Shown one piece after another: positions 8,408 through 17,542 of a DNA stretch of 64,000 nt; position 1 is the stretch's first letter; every line of letters starts with the position of its first letter. Position numbers and translations under genes: made by a program. This DNA is from an uncultured Saprospirales bacterium (lineage in GTDB: Bacteria > Bacteroidota > Bacteroidia > Chitinophagales > Saprospiraceae): assembly GCA_937864265.1 (NCBI GenBank), contig CALMIR010000017.1:1-64000 (forward strand), given 5' to 3'. The notes beneath the pieces were generated by a model. That model did not search any database and was not told the DNA's origin. It was given only the letters and a program-made list of their open reading frames with translations.

Positions 8408-11047
8408 TTATTCCTCCAACAATTGCTTCAATTCATTCAATTTCATCATGCACTCTATGGGGGTCATATTGTTGATATTAATGTCCTGAACGGCTGCCTT
8501 GAGTTTGCCGGCAGTGGGATCTACCGTTTCAAAAATACTGAGCTGTATGGGTTCCGGGTTGATGTGCCGAGTTGCAGCTTTCGTTGAGTGGACATCGGCT
8601 ATCGATTCATCGCCAATAGATTTTTGTTCGAGTTGGGTGAGGATATGGCTGGCTCGTTCGACGATACTTCGCGGCATGCCCGCCATCCTGGCCACATGAA
8701 TGCCGAAGCTATGCTGGCTACCCCCAGGTATTAATTTGCGCAAAAAGATGACTTTTTGGCCAAGCTCTTTGGTGGCTATATTGAAGTTTTTGATGCGCTG
8801 AAACTTTTCGGCCAACTCGTTCAATTCGTGATAGTGGGTGGCAAAAAGCGTTTTAGGACGGGCAAAGCCGTTGTTGTGCAAATACTCGGCGATTGACCAG
8901 GCAATGGAAATGCCATCGTATGTGCTGGTGCCGCGACCAATTTCATCCAGCAAAATCAAGCTTCGGTCAGAGATGTTGTTCATAATACTCGCCGTTTCGT
9001 TCATCTCGACCATAAAGGTGGATTCCCCCGATGAGATATTGTCGGAAGCACCTACGCGGGTAAATACCTTATCCACCAAACCCAAGCGGGCTGCATCAGC
9101 CGGGACATAAGCTCCCATTTGTGCCAGCAAGCAAATGAGTGCCGTTTGGCGGAGCAATGCCGATTTGCCCGCCATATTGGGGCCGGTAATCATTAGGATT
9201 TGCTGTTCTTCTGTGTCCAGAAAAACATCGTTGGGTACGTAGGTCTCGCCCAAGGCGAGTTGCTGTTCGATGACGGGATGCCTGCCACCTTTGATGTCAA
9301 TATCGTACGATTCGTCAATCTCCGGTTTGCAATAGCGGTTTTTAGAAGCTACTGCAGCAAATGAAAGCAGGCAATCCAGGCGGGCAATGAGGTTGGCGTT
9401 GTGCTGAATGGGTTGAATGTAGTCGTTTAGGCTCAGCACCAATTGCTCAAAAAGCTTTTCCTCCAACTCCAGAATGCGTTCTTCCGCTCCTAGGATTTTA
9501 GATTCCAACTCCTTCAGTTCTTCGGTGATGTAGCGTTCGCCGTTGGTGAGGGTTTGTTTGCGCGTCCATTCTTTTGGGACATCGTTTTTGTATTTGTTGG
9601 TCACTTCCAGGTAATAGCCGAATACGGAATTGAAACCGATTTTGAGGCTATTGATGCCTGTATTGGCAATTTCTCGCTGTTGAATGCCGAGGAGCAGGTC
9701 TTTGCTGTTGGTGACCAAACTGCGCCATTCATCCAGTTTTTCATCGAAGCCTTCGGCGATAACACCGCCTTTGGCCAGGTTTACCGGTGGGTCTTCGACA
9801 ATTTGCCGACCTATTTGTTCAATCAAAATCGGGCAGGGGTTCAAGCCTTCGCCCATTTTCATCAGGTGTTCATTAGCACTTTCTTCTAGCAATTCCCGAA
9901 TGGGCAGGATACAGCTCATGGCTCTTTTGAGTTGCACTACTTCACGCGGATTGATTTTTCCGAGCGGCACTTTGGAAATGAGGCGTTCCAAGTCGCCAAT
10001 TTGGCGAAACAACTGGGACAGTTCATGGGCCATGCTGGGGTATGCCAAAAAATGACCTACTATCTCGTGGCGGGCATCGATCGCAGCTTTGGATTTGAGC
10101 GGCAATACCACCCATTTTTTCAACAGACGGGCACCCATCGGGGAAATGGTCTGATCCAATATTTTCAGCAGCGGCACCCCGGTTTCGTGATTGCTGAAAA
10201 TCAATTCCAGGTTTCGTATGGTGAAGCGGTCGAGCCAGACATAGCGATCAGGGTGGATGCGGCTGATGGCGTTGATGTGGCGCAAGTTCTTGTTCTCCGT
10301 GGTTGCTAGGTAATGCAATATAGCACCGGCAGCTATTTGCGCAGCATGCAATTCCTCTACCCCAAAGCCCTTCAAGTTGGGCACTTCAAACTGAGCCAGC
10401 AATTTTTCGCGGGCATAATCCAGGGTGAAAATCCATTCATCCAGGTGAAAGGTAAAGTATTTATCGCCATATATTTTTTCAAATTCCTTCTTTTTATCTT
10501 TGGAAAAAAGAATTTCAGAAGGGTTGAAACTCTGGATGAGTTTGTCCACATAAGACAAGTCGCCCTCACAGATCAAAAACTCGCCAGTAGAAACATCCAA
10601 AAAGGCTAGGCCATGCTGGTTTTTATTGCCAAAATAGATCGCAGCTAAGTAATTATTGCTTTTGTGATCCAGTAGTTTATCGTCAATAGTGACACCAGGA
10701 GTAACTACTTCTGTAACGCCGCGCTTGACGATTTTTTTCTGGGGGCTGGGTTTTTCCAATTGCTCGCAGATGGCTACGCGGTAACCGGCTTTGACTAATC
10801 GCGGCAAGTACAAATCCAAGGAATGATAGGGAAAGCCAGCCAACTCAATGTCTGAGCCGCCATTGTTGCGCTTGGTGAGGATGATGCCCAAAGCTTGCGA
10901 AGTTAAAATGGCGTCCTTTCCGAAAGTTTCGTAAAAATCGCCTACGCGGAAAAGCAGTATAGCGTCCGGGTATTTGGTTTTTACCTGGAAATATTGCCGC
11001 ATTAAGGGGGTAACTTTTTCCGCTTCTATTCCTTTTTGTTTTGCCAA
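8408..11047 (-). CDS. mutS: DNA mismatch repair protein MutS
   Basis: An 879-residue full-length MutS, the ATPase that recognises base mismatches and small loops and recruits MutL. The N-terminal mismatch-binding domain carries the Phe-x-Glu clamp in RVGDFYETFGKDA. The ATPase domain has Walker A GPNMAGKSALLRQ (about 619), Walker B LILLDEIGRGTS and GRGTSTYDG (about 704), and ATHYHEL. The C-terminal tail has a beta-clamp-like QLSIF motif and a helix-turn-helix end. Start MAKQKGIE is the only good ATG and sits 25 bp from a well-formed promoter. Nothing is missing, so mismatch repair should be functional. Confidence 0.97.
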   Translation of the reverse strand: MAKQKGIEAEKVTPLMRQYFQVKTKYPDAILLFRVGDFYETFGKDAILTSQALGIILTKRNNGGSDIELAGFPYHSLDLYLPRLVKAGYRVAICEQLEKPSPQKKIVKRGVTEVVTPGVTIDDKLLDHKSNNYLAAIYFGNKNQHGLAFLDVSTGEFLICEGDLSYVDKLIQSFNPSEILFSKDKKKEFEKIYGDKYFTFHLDEWIFTLDYAREKLLAQFEVPNLKGFGVEELHAAQIAAGAILHYLATTENKNLRHINAISRIHPDRYVWLDRFTIRNLELIFSNHETGVPLLKILDQTISPMGARLLKKWVVLPLKSKAAIDARHEIVGHFLAYPSMAHELSQLFRQIGDLERLISKVPLGKINPREVVQLKRAMSCILPIRELLEESANEHLMKMGEGLNPCPILIEQIGRQIVEDPPVNLAKGGVIAEGFDEKLDEWRSLVTNSKDLLLGIQQREIANTGINSLKIGFNSVFGYYLEVTNKYKNDVPKEWTRKQTLTNGERYITEELKELESKILGAEERILELEEKLFEQLVLSLNDYIQPIQHNANLIARLDCLLSFAAVASKNRYCKPEIDESYDIDIKGGRHPVIEQQLALGETYVPNDVFLDTEEQQILMITGPNMAGKSALLRQTALICLLAQMGAYVPADAARLGLVDKVFTRVGASDNISSGESTFMVEMNETASIMNNISDRSLILLDEIGRGTSTYDGISIAWSIAEYLHNNGFARPKTLFATHYHELNELAEKFQRIKNFNIATKELGQKVIFLRKLIPGGSQHSFGIHVARMAGMPRSIVERASHILTQLEQKSIGDESIADVHSTKAATRHINPEPIQLSIFETVDPTAGKLKAAVQDININNMTPIECMMKLNELKQLLEE

Positions 11048-11071
11048 AACCCTTTATTTTTGAAGTAAGGG

Positions 11072-11101
11072 CAAAGATAAATCTTATTGGATGAAATCAA
11101 A
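11072..11101 (-). promoter_or_regulatory. mutS promoter
   Basis: On the minus strand TTTG (11098-11101), 18 bp, TATCTTTG (11072-11079): a complete match to the Bacteroidota promoter, about 25 bp upstream of the mutS start. Confidence 0.55.
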
Positions 11102-11139
11102 ATTGCTGAAAAAGGGATAGAGCAGGTGTTTATTTTTTT

Positions 11140-11147
11140 TACATTTG
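11140..11147 (+). promoter_or_regulatory. -7 box for the symporter gene
   Basis: TACATTTG is an exact TAnnTTTG match 30 bp before the GTG start of the symporter gene. No TTG is present at the usual spacing. An imperfect AGGTGT/ACACCT inverted repeat surrounds it. Confidence 0.4.
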
Positions 11148-11177
11148 CTAAAACACACCTAACTAAAACAACAAAAC

Positions 11178-12956
11178 GTGAACCTGAGTACTTTAGATTG
11201 GTCGATCATCATCGCCTATTTCATTTTTGTATTGACTGTGGGGCTGTTGGTTTCCCGAAAGGGTGCCTCCAATGCCCAGGATTTTTTCCTTTCCGGGCGC
11301 AGCATGCCCTGGTGGTTGTTGGGGGTATCCATGGTAGCCACCACTTTCTCCTCGGACACACCTAATTTGGTAACGGGGCTGGTGCGCACTGATGGTGTAG
11401 CCGGTAACTGGGCCTGGTGGGCTTTTTTGCTGACAGGCATGCTCACGGTATTCGTATATGCCAAACTCTGGCGACGATCGGAGGTGATGACCGATATTGA
11501 ATTTTATGAGTTGCGGTATAGTGGTAAGGCGGCGGCATTTCTTCGCGGGTTTCGGGCATTGTACCTGGGTTTGATTTTTAATGTATTGGTCATGGGAACC
11601 GTATCGTTGGCTGCTATCAAGTTTGGAGAAATCATTCTGGGCATACCGGGTTGGATGACCTTGTTAATCGCTGGTTCTATTACCCTGGCGTATAGTGCTT
11701 TTGGCGGATTGCGAGCGGTGATTATGACCGATTTTGTGCAATTTATTTTAGCGATGATAGGCTCTATTTGGGCCTGTATCTATTTGCTGGGATTGCCCGA
11801 AGTAGGTGGGTTGAGTCAATTGTTGGAACAAGATGTGGTGAAAGGTAAAATCAGCATTTTGCCCGATTTTAGCAACCCCAATCATTGGGTGCCGGTATTG
11901 TTGGTGCCTTTGGCCGTTCAATGGTGGGCTTCTATTTACCCGGGTGCAGAGCCTGGAGGTGGAGGTTATATTGCCCAGCGCATGTTTTCTGCTAAGGATG
12001 AGAAAAACGCCGTAGGTGCCACCTTGTTGTTCAACGTAGCGCATTATGCCCTTCGGCCCTGGCCTTGGATATTGATCGCACTAGCTTCCTTGGTGGTGTT
12101 TCCTGATCTGGCAGCCATTCAAACCGCGTTTCCCACGCTTTCCGCCGATAAATTGGGGCACGACGTGGCCTATCCTGCGATGCTGACCCGCTTACCTTCT
12201 GGCTTGTTGGGTTTAGTAGCGGCTTCTTTGATCGCAGCTTTTATGTCCACCATGTCCACTCAGTTGAATTTGGGGGCATCCTATTTGGTCAACGATTTTT
12301 ACCAGCGCTTTATCAAGCCCGAGGCCAGCCAAAAAGAGATGGTTTGGGCAGGCCGCTTGTTTACCGTCATCTCTATGTTCTTGGGTATCGGGTTGGGCTT
12401 GATGCTCACCGATGCCGGACAGGCATTTAACTTGTTGTTGTTGTTGGGGGCAGGTACTGGGCTAATTTATATTTTGCGCTGGTTTTGGTGGCGTATTAAT
12501 GCTTGGACTGAAATTATAGCACTGATATCCTCTTTGATCATTGCGCTGTTTTTTACTTTTTTGTACGATAAGATGGGCTTACCTCCTCTCGAAGCTTGGC
12601 AGAAGACCGTTACAGGCGTCGTTTTGACCAGTATGGTATGGATTGTCTCGGCATACATGACGCCTCAAACAGATATTAACAAGCTGATTGCTTTTTACCA
12701 ACACATACGCCCCGGAGGAAATGGCTGGGATTACGTGTTGGCGAAAGCCCAGGAGCAGGGTGTCGTTATTGCTAAAAATCAAGGACAATTACCCTTAGAA
12801 ATAGCTTGCATGGTGGTGGGCTGTTTTACGGTGTATGCCGCTTTGTTTGCTACCGGTTTTTGGATATATGGACAATCAAGCGCTGCTTTGGTGGCTACTT
12901 TGGTCAGTATTGTTGGAGGGGGATTTTTGTTCAGGGTGTGGAATCGACTGAAATAA
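11178..12956 (+). CDS. Sodium:solute symporter family (SSS) transporter
   Basis: A 592-residue polytopic inner-membrane protein of the SSS family, which couples Na+ entry to uptake of sugars, organic acids or similar solutes. About thirteen transmembrane helices are visible, with the early SRKGASNAQDFFLSGRSMPW loop and ATTFSSDTPNLVTGL typical of this family, and AAFMSTMSTQLNLGASYLVN around the Na+-site region. A GTG start is chosen because it gives the normal family N-terminus MNLSTLDWSI and lies just after a -7 box. Substrate is not predictable. It is divergent from mutS and is followed by a separately promoted ferredoxin gene. Confidence 0.9.
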   Translation: MNLSTLDWSIIIAYFIFVLTVGLLVSRKGASNAQDFFLSGRSMPWWLLGVSMVATTFSSDTPNLVTGLVRTDGVAGNWAWWAFLLTGMLTVFVYAKLWRRSEVMTDIEFYELRYSGKAAAFLRGFRALYLGLIFNVLVMGTVSLAAIKFGEIILGIPGWMTLLIAGSITLAYSAFGGLRAVIMTDFVQFILAMIGSIWACIYLLGLPEVGGLSQLLEQDVVKGKISILPDFSNPNHWVPVLLVPLAVQWWASIYPGAEPGGGGYIAQRMFSAKDEKNAVGATLLFNVAHYALRPWPWILIALASLVVFPDLAAIQTAFPTLSADKLGHDVAYPAMLTRLPSGLLGLVAASLIAAFMSTMSTQLNLGASYLVNDFYQRFIKPEASQKEMVWAGRLFTVISMFLGIGLGLMLTDAGQAFNLLLLLGAGTGLIYILRWFWWRINAWTEIIALISSLIIALFFTFLYDKMGLPPLEAWQKTVTGVVLTSMVWIVSAYMTPQTDINKLIAFYQHIRPGGNGWDYVLAKAQEQGVVIAKNQGQLPLEIACMVVGCFTVYAALFATGFWIYGQSSAALVATLVSIVGGGFLFRVWNRLK

Positions 12957-12958
12957 TA

Positions 12959-12988
12959 TTGCAAATTAGCAGGATAAACCTATTTTTG
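12959..12988 (+). promoter_or_regulatory. Ferredoxin promoter
   Basis: TTG (12959-12961), 19 bp, TATTTTTG (12981-12988): full match to the Bacteroidota promoter, giving a leader of roughly 50 nt before the ferredoxin ATG. Confidence 0.55.
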
Positions 12989-13045
12989 CGGCAACGTGAA
13001 AAACTCAAATTCAATCCACTTGTTTACCCAAAAAAAGTGTGCTTT

Positions 13046-13393
13046 ATGGCTATAATGATTACGGACGATTGCATCAACTGTGGCGCTTGTGAACCAGAAT
13101 GCCCCAATAACGCCATCTATGAGGGTGGTGTAGAATGGGCAATTTCGGATGGCACCTCCATTGAAGGTCGATATATGCTGGAAGATGGAACAGCAGTTGG
13201 TGGTAATGATAAACACAATCCCATCGCAGACGACTTCTATTACATTGTGCCAGATAAATGTACGGAATGTGTTGGCTTTCACGAAGAACCGCAATGCGCT
13301 GCCGTTTGCCCGGTAGATTGTTGTGTGCCGGATCCTGAGCGTGTGGAAGCGGAGGAAAAGCTATTGGCTAGGAAGGAGCGGTTGCATTTGTAG
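13046..13393 (+). CDS. Two-cluster 4Fe-4S ferredoxin
   Basis: A 115-residue YfhL/bacterial-type 2[4Fe-4S] ferredoxin carrying low-potential electrons in the cytoplasm. The first cluster motif is CINCGACEPEC (Cys9, 12, 15, 19). The second is CTEC...CAAVCPVDCC (Cys72, 75, 84, 88 plus Cys92 and 93), with the longer spacing of this subfamily and about 50 residues between the clusters. The reading frame is open further upstream but overlaps the symporter gene; the ATG at 13046 gives the normal N-terminus MAIMITDDCINCG and follows a clear promoter. A plausible partner is the pyruvate:ferredoxin oxidoreductase at the right edge (inference). It converges on tsaD. Confidence 0.93.
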   Translation: MAIMITDDCINCGACEPECPNNAIYEGGVEWAISDGTSIEGRYMLEDGTAVGGNDKHNPIADDFYYIVPDKCTECVGFHEEPQCAAVCPVDCCVPDPERVEAEEKLLARKERLHL

Positions 13394-13407
13394 GTTTCAG
13401 GTTTCTG

Positions 13408-13427
13408 GTTTCAGGAAAACTTGAAAC
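13408..13427. terminator. Small hairpin between convergent ferredoxin and tsaD genes
   Basis: GTTTCA (13408-13413) pairs with TGAAAC (13422-13427) around an 8-base loop, preceded by two more GGTTTC-like units. It touches the tsaD stop. It is a weak candidate for a bidirectional terminator. Confidence 0.3.
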
Positions 13428-14428
13428 TAAATCGCCCACCTCGCCACAGGTGCCACAGATTGATCGGTAAATTCTCCTTTCAAATACTTGTAATAGCCGG
13501 CGACTGCTATCATGGCTGCATTATCCGTACAAAAGGCCATGCGTGGGATGTAGGTATTCCAGCCATTTTGCTGACCAAGTTGCTCCAACCCTTTGCGCAG
13601 GGCTGAATTGGCGGATACGCCACCAGCCAGCGCCACCTCCGTAATGCCAGTCCTATGCACCGCTTTTTTTAGCTTTTTGAGCAAGATACTGACAATCCGC
13701 TGCTGGACAGAAGCACATATATCGGCCTTGTTTTCTTCAATAAAAGCCGGGTTTTTGGCCAGTTCGGCCTTTAGGAAATATAGGATTGATGTTTTTAGGC
13801 CACTGAAGCTAAAACCCAGATCGGGAATTTGTGGTTCAGGAAATTCATAAACTGCTTGGCCTTGCTGCGCCAATTGATCAATTAGAGGTCCCGCCGGATA
13901 ATCCAGTCCCAAAAGCTTGCCAGTTTTGTCAAAAGCCTCTCCAGCGGCATCGTCAATAGTTTGACCCAACAACGTCATAGAAAAGTAATCATTGACCTGC
14001 ACAATTTGCGTGTGTCCGCCAGAAACGGTGAGGCACAGGAAGGGAAATGGGGGTTTAGGTTCTTCAGCAAAGTGGGCCAAAATATGCGCCTCCATGTGGT
14101 TGATTTCAATCAACGGGATGTTTAAGCTTAGGGCAAAAGATTTGGCAAAAGAAACCCCAACTAAGAGTGAACCAATCAATCCAGGACCACGGGTAAATGC
14201 CACCGCGTTAATGGCTTCTTTTTCAATACCCGCTTCTTTTATGGCCTGATCAACGACTGGAATAATATTCAATTGATGAGCTCTGGATGCAACCTCAGGC
14301 ACTACTCCTCCGTATAAGTGATGGATTTGCTGTGTGGCGATTACATTGCTCAGCGTTACTCCGTCTTTGATAACAGCTGCGGCTGTATCATCGCAGGAAG
14401 ATTCAATGCCCAGTAATATTACACTCAT
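13427..14428 (-). CDS. tsaD: tRNA N6-adenosine threonylcarbamoyltransferase TsaD
   Basis: A 333-residue ASKHA-fold enzyme that transfers the threonylcarbamoyl group to A37 of ANN-decoding tRNAs. It starts MSVILLGIESSCDDTA, the canonical N-terminus, and has the metal-binding HMEAHILAH motif, TVSGGHTQ and ALAGGVSANSALR. The frame is open for 23 codons upstream from a TTG, but the ATG at 14428 is clearly the family start. Essential in most bacteria together with TsaB, TsaC and TsaE, which are not in this window. It is divergent from the bactofilin gene across about 107 bp. Confidence 0.96.
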   Translation of the reverse strand: MSVILLGIESSCDDTAAAVIKDGVTLSNVIATQQIHHLYGGVVPEVASRAHQLNIIPVVDQAIKEAGIEKEAINAVAFTRGPGLIGSLLVGVSFAKSFALSLNIPLIEINHMEAHILAHFAEEPKPPFPFLCLTVSGGHTQIVQVNDYFSMTLLGQTIDDAAGEAFDKTGKLLGLDYPAGPLIDQLAQQGQAVYEFPEPQIPDLGFSFSGLKTSILYFLKAELAKNPAFIEENKADICASVQQRIVSILLKKLKKAVHRTGITEVALAGGVSANSALRKGLEQLGQQNGWNTYIPRMAFCTDNAAMIAVAGYYKYLKGEFTDQSVAPVARWAI

Positions 14429-14535
14429 TTTTCTTTTTGTTATATCAAAATAATCGTAAATTGAGCCTGCGCCATAGCAAATCCCAAAACTGAACAATTT
14501 TTCTTAATTCCAAAAATAGTAAAAACATTACATTC

Positions 14536-14943
14536 ATGGCAGCAATCAGTCTTAAGCCCAAGACAAGTCTCAAAACCAATACAACAGCCAACGGCAATGG
14601 TTTATCCAATGCCGCTTTAAAATCCAATGACACGAATTGTATTGTATCCAAAGGCGCTTCGGTGGAAGGAATGTTCCATTCTGCTGAAAACGTTCGTTTG
14701 GATGGTCGAATCAAAGGCGATTTGAAATGCGATAAGCGATTGGTAATGGGTGAATCGGGCACTGTAGAAGGCACTGTTTTGGCACAGGAAGCCGTCATCA
14801 TGGGCAATATCAAAGGCAACATTACCATCAATGGCACTTTGAGCTTGATGAAAACAGCCAGAATTGAAGGCGACATCAAAGCGCAATCTATTACAGTGGA
14901 AGAAGGGGCATTGTATAATGGAAAATGCCAAATCGGCGCTTAA
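14536..14943 (+). CDS. Bactofilin (polymer-forming cytoskeletal protein)
   Basis: A 135-residue bactofilin. The core beta-helix runs from about residue 38 to 130, with regularly spaced short glycine-punctuated strands (GMFHSAENVRLDGRIKGDL, GTVEGTVLAQEAVIMGNIKG). It has an unstructured N-terminal tail rich in Lys, Thr and Asn. Bactofilins self-assemble into filaments at the membrane and scaffold cell-wall or shape functions. No membrane helix is present. The ATG at 14536 is the first Met. Its stop codon overlaps the stop of the convergent arginyltransferase-like gene: the palindrome TTAA supplies both TAA codons. Confidence 0.9.
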   Translation: MAAISLKPKTSLKTNTTANGNGLSNAALKSNDTNCIVSKGASVEGMFHSAENVRLDGRIKGDLKCDKRLVMGESGTVEGTVLAQEAVIMGNIKGNITINGTLSLMKTARIEGDIKAQSITVEEGALYNGKCQIGA

Positions 14944-16016
14944 ATGCCGCGTTGGGCTTCCGCCAATAAGCGCCACCAAGACTCGGGCAATAATTCTTCC
15001 GGCATATCGTAGGCAATAATGGGTATGCGGCACCATTGATATTCACCACTCAGGCAACCTGCGTAAGCCTCTTGCTGGCTGGTAAATGCGCCTACGAAGC
15101 GCCCATCGAATATCCGCAATACGGAAGCCATGGGGTCATAGACCACAATCGGGCAGCACTGGTTTCTATCGGGATGGTCGAGGATCAGAAAAACCGGAAA
15201 TTCCAGAAAAGGATGCGGGTCGTTGTGATAAAAACGAATGTCAAATACGGGGTATTCGATTACGGAACATTGGATACCCGCAAGTTGAAATTTTCTTTGC
15301 AAGCGGTTTAGCTGCGACCGGATGACATTAATGGGAATATCGGCTTCTTCCAGGAGCGCATAGGGCAACCATTTTTCAGTTGGCAAATCAAAATACTCCA
15401 ATAGCCCTATGCGGTGTTTGTAATCAAAATCTGGATTACCCGGTACCACATAACCGGGGTAATAATATTGGAAGCCATTTTCCAGGGCATAATTTATCTC
15501 AAACAACATGCTGCTGTATCCTAGACTATAGGCTTGGTAGTCCGGATTGTAGATGCCTTGTTTGGAATACATGCTGTTTTGACCCACGTCAAAAAAGCTA
15601 AAAGCAACCAATCTATTTTTATCGTATAAACAAAGTTCTCGGGTATCGAAAGTAAGTTGACTTTGTAGGTTGTACAAATAATTGTGTGGATCGTCGATGG
15701 CTTTGTCTGGAAACTGAGCCGCATACAAGGCATTGACTGCCTCTTTCTTCGCATCGAATAGCGCCGTCTGGCCGATTTCCAATCTAAATAAGCTTGAATT
15801 TCGCTTGAGCAATTTGCGGTTGCTTTTGCTGAATTGAAAATCTTTCAGGTTTAGGCGGGTGGGAATGGTGGAGTAGATTTGGGAATGGCCGGCTTTGGCA
15901 AAAGTCATGAAATGGGAAGTGTAAATGGCTGATCGCATGCAACGCCAACCCGCCTCCAAATAGAGGTCTAGTTCTTCCCCTCGCATTTGTTCCGGATATC
16001 TTATTCTGGAAAACAT
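14940..16016 (-). CDS. Arginyl-tRNA--protein transferase-like (GNAT fold)
   Basis: A 358-residue cytoplasmic protein whose middle part resembles the C-terminal domain of ATE/Bpt aminoacyl-tRNA-protein transferases: RLVAFSFFDVG, a SLGYSSMLFEINYALENG helix and YYYPGYVVPGNPDFDYKHR, matching the family pattern of a Tyr-rich strand followed by a basic loop. The classical N-terminal CxxC region of ATE is not evident; instead MRGEELDLYLEAGWRC and FAKAGHSQIYSTIPTRLNL occupy that position. N-end rule activity is therefore only plausible. It is the last gene of a probable three-gene unit with the PiT-like and EVE genes (gaps of 29 and 48 bp). Confidence 0.6.
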   Translation of the reverse strand: MFSRIRYPEQMRGEELDLYLEAGWRCMRSAIYTSHFMTFAKAGHSQIYSTIPTRLNLKDFQFSKSNRKLLKRNSSLFRLEIGQTALFDAKKEAVNALYAAQFPDKAIDDPHNYLYNLQSQLTFDTRELCLYDKNRLVAFSFFDVGQNSMYSKQGIYNPDYQAYSLGYSSMLFEINYALENGFQYYYPGYVVPGNPDFDYKHRIGLLEYFDLPTEKWLPYALLEEADIPINVIRSQLNRLQRKFQLAGIQCSVIEYPVFDIRFYHNDPHPFLEFPVFLILDHPDRNQCCPIVVYDPMASVLRIFDGRFVGAFTSQQEAYAGCLSGEYQWCRIPIIAYDMPEELLPESWWRLLAEAQRGI

Positions 16017-16064
16017 GCCTCTGCTTTTACTTAGTCAGCCAGCAAAGATAGTCAAATAAGTGGT

Positions 16065-16478
16065 TTAGAGGTTGGTTTGACCTAATTCCAGAATTTTAAA
16101 AAATTCCTGCTCGCTTACCGGCATGACAGATAGGCGGCCAATCTTGATCAACAGCATACTGGCCAATTCAGGCGTTGCTTTTATGGTTTTTAGGCTGACG
16201 GGCTGTACAAGGCGTTTGAAGGGCGCCAAATCGACAACCGACCAATCGCCTTGCTCGGCGGTAGGATCGGGATAAGCTGCTTTACTGACTTTGGCTATGC
16301 CCACCACTTCCAGTCCTTCCCGGCTGTGGTAGTAGAGCACCAGATCACCCGGCTGCATGCTCCTCATGTGGTTTCTGGCTGCGTAGTTGCGCACACCGTC
16401 CCACATGGCATGGCCGTCCTTTTCCAGTTGATCGAAACTAAAGACAAAGGGTTCTGACTTGACCAGCCAATAATTCAT
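16065..16478 (-). CDS. EVE domain protein
   Basis: A 137-residue protein consisting of a single EVE domain (PUA-like fold; thymocyte nuclear protein 1 family). The start NYWLVKSEPFVFSFDQL, the GVRNYAARNHMR loop, the MQPGDLVLYYHS strand and the DPTAEQGDW segment are family hallmarks. EVE domains bind modified bases or modified RNA; the target here is unknown. It lies 29 bp downstream of the PiT-like gene and 48 bp upstream of the arginyltransferase-like gene on the same strand, suggesting one transcript, although no shared function is evident. Confidence 0.9.
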   Translation of the reverse strand: MNYWLVKSEPFVFSFDQLEKDGHAMWDGVRNYAARNHMRSMQPGDLVLYYHSREGLEVVGIAKVSKAAYPDPTAEQGDWSVVDLAPFKRLVQPVSLKTIKATPELASMLLIKIGRLSVMPVSEQEFFKILELGQTNL

Positions 16479-16507
16479 AGTATTTCTTTCCGGAGTGAAG
16501 AAAGCGG

Positions 16508-17542
16508 CTAAGATAAGAGTTTAATGATAAATACCAATAATACGCTGATCACCAAGCCTAGCATAATTTTAAGGGCATCGCCAACAACATTCCTCAACAC
16601 GGGTTGAGTTATTTTGCCTTCCAGTCGGATTCGCATGGCCAATTCGCGCCCAGCAAGTAAGCCCACAAAAACCCAAGTGGTACTCATCGGCAGCTTGCCT
16701 CCCCAAAGCCCGAAATAATCGTCTTTGAAAACGTATAAGACAATACCATAAATTAAATCAATAAAAGTAGCGGAGCGGATATCAGCGGTATTGGTTTTGG
16801 AGCGCACCACATCTTGTACTTTGCCCCCTTTGTTGTAAAAAATATAAGCCAATAAGCCAGTCAGGATGAGTAAACTAAGGAGAAATTCCAATATAGACAT
16901 TTCATAACCACCTCTGAGATAAACATAGATGTTCGCCAGATCTTGGGTGAGCCATTGGAACCACAGGAAGCCCGTTGTCAACCATTGAGCAGCCGTCCAA
17001 AATTGAGAACCCCGTTTAGTAATGGGGTTATCCAGGAAATATTTTTCTGTCAGACGGGTTATAGCGAGGTATATGACGATGGCAGCACCAAAAGCAATGA
17101 TATAACCAAGCAAGGATTTTTGCACCATACCTCCCAGGGTGGAACTGGTATCAAAAACACTGCCAAAGAGCGCTCCAATGTCGGCAGGTACGTTTTCCAA
17201 AGAGAAAAGCGTCAGGATCATAAAAGTGGTACTGACTGGAATACCAAAACGGGTAATGGTCAACAGAATAATAGGAGGCAACAGATAGAACCATTTGTAG
17301 TCGAGCACCGCAATGGTTTCCCGGAATTTTTCCAGACGACCATAGGATATATCTGTATAAAAATAGCCATAAACCAGCGCAGCTATCAAAATTCCAGCAC
17401 CATACAACCACAACACGTACCAGCGCAAGCGGTTTTCATTCGAGGTGAGGAAGGTTCCAAGTGTTTGGATGACGTCGTTGCCGACGACCGAATAGGACGC
17501 CAGGAAAAAACCCAGCCACATGACTATCAAAGAAAAGTCCAT
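16508..17542 (-). CDS. PiT-like inorganic phosphate transporter family membrane protein
   Basis: A 344-residue membrane protein with about nine or ten hydrophobic segments. Two motifs recall the duplicated signature of PiT transporters: SVVGNDVIQTLGTF near the N-terminus (the GANDxANxxGT loop) with GIPVSTTFMIL, and LPMSTTWVFVGLLAGRELA in the second half. PiT proteins take up phosphate with Na+ or H+. The second GANDxA-like loop is not intact, so transport of phosphate is a moderate-confidence call. It appears to be the first gene of an operon with the EVE and arginyltransferase-like genes. Confidence 0.6.
   Translation of the reverse strand: MDFSLIVMWLGFFLASYSVVGNDVIQTLGTFLTSNENRLRWYVLWLYGAGILIAALVYGYFYTDISYGRLEKFRETIAVLDYKWFYLLPPIILLTITRFGIPVSTTFMILTLFSLENVPADIGALFGSVFDTSSTLGGMVQKSLLGYIIAFGAAIVIYLAITRLTEKYFLDNPITKRGSQFWTAAQWLTTGFLWFQWLTQDLANIYVYLRGGYEMSILEFLLSLLILTGLLAYIFYNKGGKVQDVVRSKTNTADIRSATFIDLIYGIVLYVFKDDYFGLWGGKLPMSTTWVFVGLLAGRELAMRIRLEGKITQPVLRNVVGDALKIMLGLVISVLLVFIIKLLS

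Noticed and set aside
12806..13045. N-terminal extension of the ferredoxin overlapping the symporter gene
   Set aside because: It is out of frame with the symporter, not ferredoxin-like, and a full promoter lies at 12959-12988, downstream of the supposed start.
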